From: an uncultured Bacilli bacterium
Lineage (GTDB): Bacteria > Bacillota_I > Bacilli_A > RF39 > UBA660
DNA: 8,091 nucleotides
Assembly (NCBI GenBank): GCA_910586425.1
Contig: CAJUHL010000073.1
Span: 1-8,091 of the forward strand
Direction: 5' to 3'
Each line of letters opens with the position of its first letter. The stretch's first letter is position 1. The notes under the pieces were generated by a model that made no database searches, was not told where the DNA came from, and saw only the letters and a program-made list of their open reading frames with translations. This document shows positions 6,128 to 8,091 of the stretch, piece by piece. A program made the position numbers and the translations under genes.

Positions 6128-6160
6128 AGGGATTCTGGAGTAATGTCTGGAATCCCTTTT
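6128..6160 (+). terminator. Probable terminator of the paralogue/zinc-ribbon operon
   Basis: An 8-bp perfect stem AGGGATTC/GAATCCCT (6128-6135, 6150-6157) with a 14-nt loop, ending in TTTT (6157-6160). The loop is longer than usual and the T-run short, so efficiency may be moderate. It is the first good terminator after the zinc-ribbon gene. Confidence 0.6.
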
Positions 6161-6185
6161 CGGTGTTAAAAGTCAAAGAGTAGAG

Positions 6186-6305
6186 GTGTACTCCTTTAAA
6201 GGGCGTATATGATTCTTTGATGGTGGCTACTCCCCCAAACCCCAGTGTACTCGCTACTTATGAATACCTAAAAAGCAGGTATTCATAAGTAGCGAGTTTA
6301 AAGGG
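6186..6305. repeat. Short direct repeat, intact then split by the 21-bp hairpin
   Basis: GTGTACTC and TTTAAAGGG occur together at 6186-6203, separated by one base. They recur in the same order at 6245-6252 and 6297-6305, but with the 6249-6297 palindrome between them. The GTGTACTC copy and the first T of the TTTAAAGGG copy overlap the arm ends. Confidence 0.45.
6249..6297. repeat. Perfect 21-bp inverted repeat with 7-nt loop
   Basis: The left arm 6249-6269 (starting ACTCGCTACTTATG) is the exact reverse complement of the right arm 6277-6297 (ending CATAAGTAGCGAGT). The loop is AAAAAGC. There are no mismatches. It is followed by TTTAAAGG, not a T-run, and is far longer than the terminators in this window. 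It may be a REP-like or MITE-like palindrome, a protein-binding site or a stable RNA hairpin. Confidence 0.85.
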
Positions 6306-6374
6306 TTCTTACCCGACAGACTGCTGGCAGGCTATAAGCTGTGATATTTATATGGTGATCCCTTGATTTTTCAC

Positions 6375-6403
6375 TATCCAATTATTCCCATATATGGTAT
6401 ATT
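6375..6403 (+). promoter_or_regulatory. Predicted extended -10 promoter of the 101-aa gene
   Basis: A weak -35 TATCCA (6375-6380), 17-nt spacer, TATATT (6398-6403) preceded by TGG (6395-6397) as an extended -10. The ATG follows about 30 nt later. Confidence 0.45.
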
Positions 6404-6433
6404 AGAGAACGGAGAGAATAGGAAAGGAGATTG

Positions 6434-6739
6434 ATGAAGCAAATTTTAAATTTCAATGAAGAAGGACTCAAAGGATTGCATTTCTTTACGGAACACTTAA
6501 ATTTTCCCATTGTAGCAGCATCTTATAGCGATTGGGAGAAACAGCAACTTTCTTATCTGGAACATAATTTCCAGTCAGGAGGATTCACCACAACAAGTCT
6601 CTGCCAGTGGTGTATCCACCATCATATCCAGTATCGGATAGTATACCCCCTTAGTATCAGTAGCATTTTTAGAAATCCTTACAAGTACATGAAGTATCTA
6701 CAGCTAAAGCAAATACTTAATAAAGCGGCAATGCAGTAA
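6434..6739 (+). CDS. Orphan 101-aa protein, unrecognised
   Basis: I do not recognise this protein. It is soluble, basic and aromatic-rich, with no signal peptide or membrane segment. The only striking feature is CQWCIHHH (57-64), a CxxCxHHH cluster that might bind a metal ion; no second ligand pair is obvious. The C-terminal part (about 79-101) is a likely basic helix (FRNPYKYMKYLQLKQILNKA). The start at 6434 lies 4 nt after AAGGAG (6424-6429), a short spacing; an in-frame TTG at 6431 is too close. It has its own promoter and a strong shared terminator and is convergent with XRE1, so it is a single-gene unit. It lacks homologues within the window. Small size and weak motif evidence leave real doubt about function but not about being a gene. 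Confidence 0.6.
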   Translation: MKQILNFNEEGLKGLHFFTEHLNFPIVAASYSDWEKQQLSYLEHNFQSGGFTTTSLCQWCIHHHIQYRIVYPLSISSIFRNPYKYMKYLQLKQILNKAAMQ

Positions 6740-6767
6740 GCATAATGCAATATTCTCTCTAAAATGA

Positions 6768-6803
6768 AAAAAGCTACTGGATATGTGCGTCCAGTAGCTT
6801 TTT
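6768..6803. terminator. Bidirectional terminator between convergent genes
   Basis: A 14-bp perfect stem (6768-6781 with 6790-6803; core GCTACTGGA/TCCAGTAGC) with an 8-nt loop. It is flanked by A5 on the left and T5 on the right, so it can terminate in both directions. It ends 1 nt before the XRE1 stop codon on the minus strand. Confidence 0.92.
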
Positions 6804-6804
6804 G

Positions 6805-7041
6805 TCAGTCTTTTCCTTTAGCTGGTACAAATTCGAGTAAATCTTCAATACGGCAGTCCAGAGCAGTACAGATCCTTGCCAGAACAGCAGTATCAAGCCT
6901 CGTAGCCTCATTGTTACAGTAATTATTAATCTGCGTTCTTTGCATCTCAGCCCTGTGAGCCAGTTTATTCTTGCTTATTCCTCTTTCCTTGAGCAATTCA
7001 TCCAGTTTGATTTTAATATACCCATAGTCATACTCTTCCAT
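6805..7041 (-). CDS. XRE/Cro-CI family repressor, copy 1 (XRE1)
   Basis: A 78-aa DNA-binding protein that is almost all one Cro/CI-type HTH domain. IKIKLDELLKERG (9-21) is helix 1, SKNKLAHRAEM (23-33) helix 2, and QRTQINNYCN (34-43) the recognition helix. TRLDTAVLARICTALDCRIEDLLEFV (47-72) is the usual helix 4/5 end. Single-domain regulators of this type usually bind palindromic operators as dimers. It is 59 of 73 residues identical to XRE2 upstream, so they are recent paralogues. Recognition-helix differences (T/S, N/H, N/S) suggest slightly shifted specificity. The start at 7041 is chosen over ATG 7059 because AAGGAG (7051-7056) sits 9 nt before it and ATG 7059 lies upstream of that site. 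It probably autoregulates through the 64-bp repeat 7079-7142. Confidence 0.9.
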   Translation of the reverse strand: MEEYDYGYIKIKLDELLKERGISKNKLAHRAEMQRTQINNYCNNEATRLDTAVLARICTALDCRIEDLLEFVPAKGKD

Positions 7042-7050
7042 AATATTCCA

Positions 7051-7056
7051 CTCCTT
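7051..7056 (-). promoter_or_regulatory. Ribosome site deciding the XRE1 start
   Basis: AAGGAG on the minus strand, 9 nt before ATG 7041. The alternative in-frame ATG at 7059 precedes this site, and the paralogue also begins with MEE, so 7041 is the likely start. Confidence 0.8.
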
Positions 7057-7078
7057 CATGCTTTAATACCTGTATAGA

Positions 7079-7142
7079 TATAGTGTAAGAAATGTAATAT
7101 AGAAATATAAGTTATTAGAAATCTGATTAGACTTCTTGCACA
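7079..7142. repeat. 64-bp control-region repeat, copy 1
   Basis: Matches 7471-7534 at 58 of 64 positions in the same orientation and the same place relative to an XRE gene. It contains inverted arms GTGTAAGAAATGTAAT (7083-7098) and ATTAGACTTCTTGCAC (7126-7141). Unlike copy 2 it lacks the TTGACA elements on its left, and its minus-strand -10 is TATATC rather than TATAAT, so promoter strength has probably dropped on both strands. Confidence 0.85.
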
Positions 7143-7143
7143 A

Positions 7144-7178
7144 TCATGAGGGGAAGAAGATTATGAAGAACTAATTTT
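7144..7178 (+). pseudogene. Relic of the start of the downstream 110-aa gene
   Basis: After repeat copy 1 comes a G-rich ribosome-site remnant (GAGGGGAAG) and ATGAAGAACTAATT (7163-7176). This matches ATGGAACAACTAATT at 7553-7567 with one base lost and one changed. The frame stops after three codons (ATG AAG AAC TAA). Similarity ends after ATT, placing a duplication boundary near 7177. The relic overlaps the XRE2 stop and last codons on the other strand. Confidence 0.6.
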
Positions 7179-7409
7179 TGTACTTTCTTTCGGCACAAAT
7201 TCCAATAAATCTTCAATCTTACATCCCAGAGCCGTACAAAGCCTTGCCAGAACAGCAGTATCAAGCCTCGTGATTTCACCACTACAGTAATGATTAATTT
7301 GTGAACGCTGCATTTCAGCCCTGTGAGCCAATTTATTTTTGCTGAGTTTTTTAGCCTTTAGAAGCTGATCCAGTTTGATTTTTATATATCCGTAGTCTTT
7401 TTCTTCCAT
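7161..7409 (-). CDS. XRE/Cro-CI family repressor, copy 2 (XRE2)
   Basis: An 82-aa single-domain Cro/CI-type repressor, paralogue of XRE1. Helix 2 is SKNKLAHRAEM (23-33), the recognition helix QRSQINHYCS (34-43), and the C-terminal helices TRLDTAVLARLCTALGCKIEDLLEF (47-71). Its tail KESTKISSS (74-82) differs wholly from XRE1's; the last five residues are encoded antisense to the gene-start relic at 7163-7176, so the tail arose at the duplication junction. The ribosome site is a modest AGAGG about 6 nt before the ATG. It is divergent from the 110-aa gene and shares with it a control region whose paired 16-bp arms overlap both promoters. Autoregulation and repression of the rightward operon are therefore likely, as in phage and conjugative-element switches. 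This is the intact, probably functional copy. Confidence 0.9.
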   Translation of the reverse strand: MEEKDYGYIKIKLDQLLKAKKLSKNKLAHRAEMQRSQINHYCSGEITRLDTAVLARLCTALGCKIEDLLEFVPKESTKISSS

Positions 7410-7462
7410 ATATACCTCTTCTGGATTGTCGAAAATTGACAGTTATTGTAAATTAAAAATAG

Positions 7463-7492
7463 TTGACAATTATAGTGTAAGAAATCTAATAT
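7463..7492 (+). promoter_or_regulatory. Rightward promoter of the 110-aa gene operon
   Basis: Consensus TTGACA (7463-7468), 18-nt spacer, TAATAT (7487-7492). It overlaps the left arm of the inverted repeat (7475-7490). A second TTGACA at 7436-7441 heads a direct repeat TTGACA-R-TTAT (7436-7446 and 7463-7473) that may be an extra operator. Confidence 0.6.
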
Positions 7493-7497
7493 ATAAA
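7469..7497 (-). promoter_or_regulatory. Leftward promoter of XRE2
   Basis: On the minus strand: TTTATA (7492-7497), 17-nt spacer, consensus TATAAT (7469-7474). It occupies almost the same bases as the rightward promoter, so the two probably compete for polymerase. Confidence 0.6.
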
Positions 7498-7534
7498 TAT
7501 AAGTTCTTAGAAACTAGATTAGACTTCTTGCACA
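7471..7534. repeat. 64-bp control-region repeat, copy 2, with paired operator arms
   Basis: Second copy of the 64-bp repeat. Arms GTGTAAGAAATCTAAT (7475-7490) and ATTAGACTTCTTGCAC (7518-7533) are inverted with 14 of 16 positions matching across a 27-nt AT-rich centre. Arm conservation between the copies suggests they are the XRE operators. Confidence 0.85.
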
Positions 7535-7552
7535 CCCGAAGGAGGAGAGGAC

Positions 7553-7885
7553 ATGGAACAACTAATTGATAAGTTACTGGAGATGGGGATGGGGCAATTT
7601 ATGGATCATAGCCGACAAGACCTTATTATGACTGATGAGGTATACCTCAAGGACATAGAAGATGAGGGGGAGCTGGAACAGCGGTATATGAGATTAGATT
7701 TGCCAGACAAGAAAAGAATCCTGATAAATGATTATATAGCCTGTGTAAAGACCTGCGATAATCGTTATTCAGACATTTCCTATATGGCTGGCATTAAAGA
7801 TGCTGTGAGAATGTTTGTGTATTTGGGATTGCTGAAAGATTATGATTCATCGGAACAGAATGTAGGTGCGAATGGACAGGCTTGA
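7553..7885 (+). CDS. Unrecognised 110-aa protein, XRE-controlled
   Basis: I do not recognise the family with certainty. The protein is soluble, acidic and helical in appearance. LDLPDKKRILINDYIACVKTCDNRYSDISYMAGIKDAVRMFVYLGLLK (48-95) looks like the conserved core, resembling small helical proteins of phages and integrative elements. No catalytic motif or metal site is evident. The start follows AAGGAGG (7539-7545) by 7 nt and lies just right of the shared XRE2 control region, making it the first gene of a repressor-controlled operon. Its stop overlaps the next gene by 14 nt, implying translational coupling. A broken copy of its first codons remains at 7163-7176 from the local duplication. 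The C-terminal 15 residues (DSSEQNVGANGQA) are probably disordered. Confidence 0.75.
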   Translation: MEQLIDKLLEMGMGQFMDHSRQDLIMTDEVYLKDIEDEGELEQRYMRLDLPDKKRILINDYIACVKTCDNRYSDISYMAGIKDAVRMFVYLGLLKDYDSSEQNVGANGQA

Positions 7886-8091
7886 AAATCTTACAAGAAG
7901 GGAAAAAGAGAGACTGGCAGAGTTTGTCAGAGAAGCAATCTATTTAACTGAGGAAGAAAATGCTGCCATTGAGCATCAGATTCCTATGACGCAAGAACTT
8001 TTTGAACAATGTGTGGGGCATTGCGTGGAGATTGGGGCATATTTTCGGCTGACTTGCCTTCTGAACGAGTTTTCGTATTTCGCAAATGAAT
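7872..8091 (+). CDS. Unrecognised protein, truncated by the right window edge
   Basis: An ATG at 7872 opens a frame with no stop for 73 codons, to the end of the window. It begins MDRLENLTRREKERLAEF and continues through LTEEENAAIEHQIPMTQ to a Cys-containing helical stretch ending NEFSYFANE. Composition is typical for this window and looks like a soluble helical protein. The start overlaps the stop of the 110-aa gene by 14 nt in another frame; the ribosome site is weak (GTAGGTG), consistent with translational coupling. Family not recognised, and the missing C-terminus prevents further assignment. Confidence 0.65.
   Translation, partial: MDRLENLTRREKERLAEFVREAIYLTEEENAAIEHQIPMTQELFEQCVGHCVEIGAYFRLTCLLNEFSYFANE

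Larger units (their letters stand above)
5933..6433. other. Roughly 500-base gap without a convincing gene
   Basis: Neither strand has an open frame with a ribosome site here. The first 100 bases hold only a weak AGAATT/AATTCT hairpin (6012-6028). From 6044 onward the gap is dense in inverted repeats: two overlapping alternative stems (6044-6096), a terminator-like hairpin (6128-6160) and a perfect 21-bp inverted repeat (6249-6297). A small GGGT/ACCC stem (6303-6314) follows. The last 60 bases carry the promoter and ribosome site of the next gene. Confidence 0.7.

Noticed and set aside
6249..6297. 21-bp inverted repeat as an intrinsic terminator
   Set aside because: It is followed by TTTAAAGG rather than a T-run, and the stem is much longer than the clear terminators in the window.
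7079..7534. The two 64-bp repeats as attachment sites of a small integrated element
   Set aside because: The similarity continues into the XRE genes on one side and the gene-start relic on the other, and no integrase is present. Tandem duplication explains it better.
1..8091. CRISPR array, tRNA, rRNA or insertion sequence
   Set aside because: No regularly spaced repeats, no tRNA or rRNA signatures, and no transposase frames with terminal repeats were seen.

Overview
This window looks like an accessory island in a low-GC Gram-positive gut bacterium, most likely a Clostridia/Lachnospiraceae-type genome. The evidence is AT-rich coding sequence, strong AGGAGG-type ribosome sites mostly about 9 nt from ATG starts, sigma-A-like promoters and compact intrinsic terminators. 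I see no housekeeping genes, tRNA, rRNA, CRISPR array, integrase, transposase or relaxase. The gene content (an SF1 helicase, a DUF2290-like protein, an Api92/DUF1281-like protein, XRE repressors and several small unknowns) is what integrative elements and defence islands of such bacteria carry. The organism is an inference from style only.

Region 1 (1-2263): an SF1 (UvrD-like) helicase, cut by the left edge, is followed after 1 nt by a DUF2290-like protein and a strong terminator. This two-gene cassette is the best candidate for an undescribed or poorly described defence-type system. Region 2 (2393-3227): a single Api92-like gene has its own promoter, terminator and a leader that could hide its ribosome site. 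Region 3 (3229-4330): an unrecognised 330-aa protein with a possible helix-turn-helix is transcribed leftward. It is divergent from a rightward promoter that has a 16-bp palindrome in its -35/-10 spacer, so it may regulate that operon.

Region 4 (4296-6160): a rightward three-gene operon starts with a leader holding three successive hairpins. It encodes two tandem paralogues of an unrecognised family (169 and 167 aa) and a 122-aa zinc-ribbon protein. Region 5 (5933-6433) is about 500 bases without a convincing gene. It holds two overlapping alternative hairpins, a terminator-like hairpin and a perfect 21-bp inverted repeat flanked by a split direct repeat.

Region 6 (6398-7534): an orphan 101-aa gene converges, over a bidirectional terminator, on two tandem XRE-family repressor genes. 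These are products of a segmental duplication. The copied unit includes a 64-bp control region and a relic of the start of the neighbouring rightward gene. Region 7 (7553-8091): that rightward gene (110 aa) overlaps a downstream gene that runs off the right edge. The XRE2 repressor and this operon share one divergent control region, the layout of a repressor-controlled mobile-element module.
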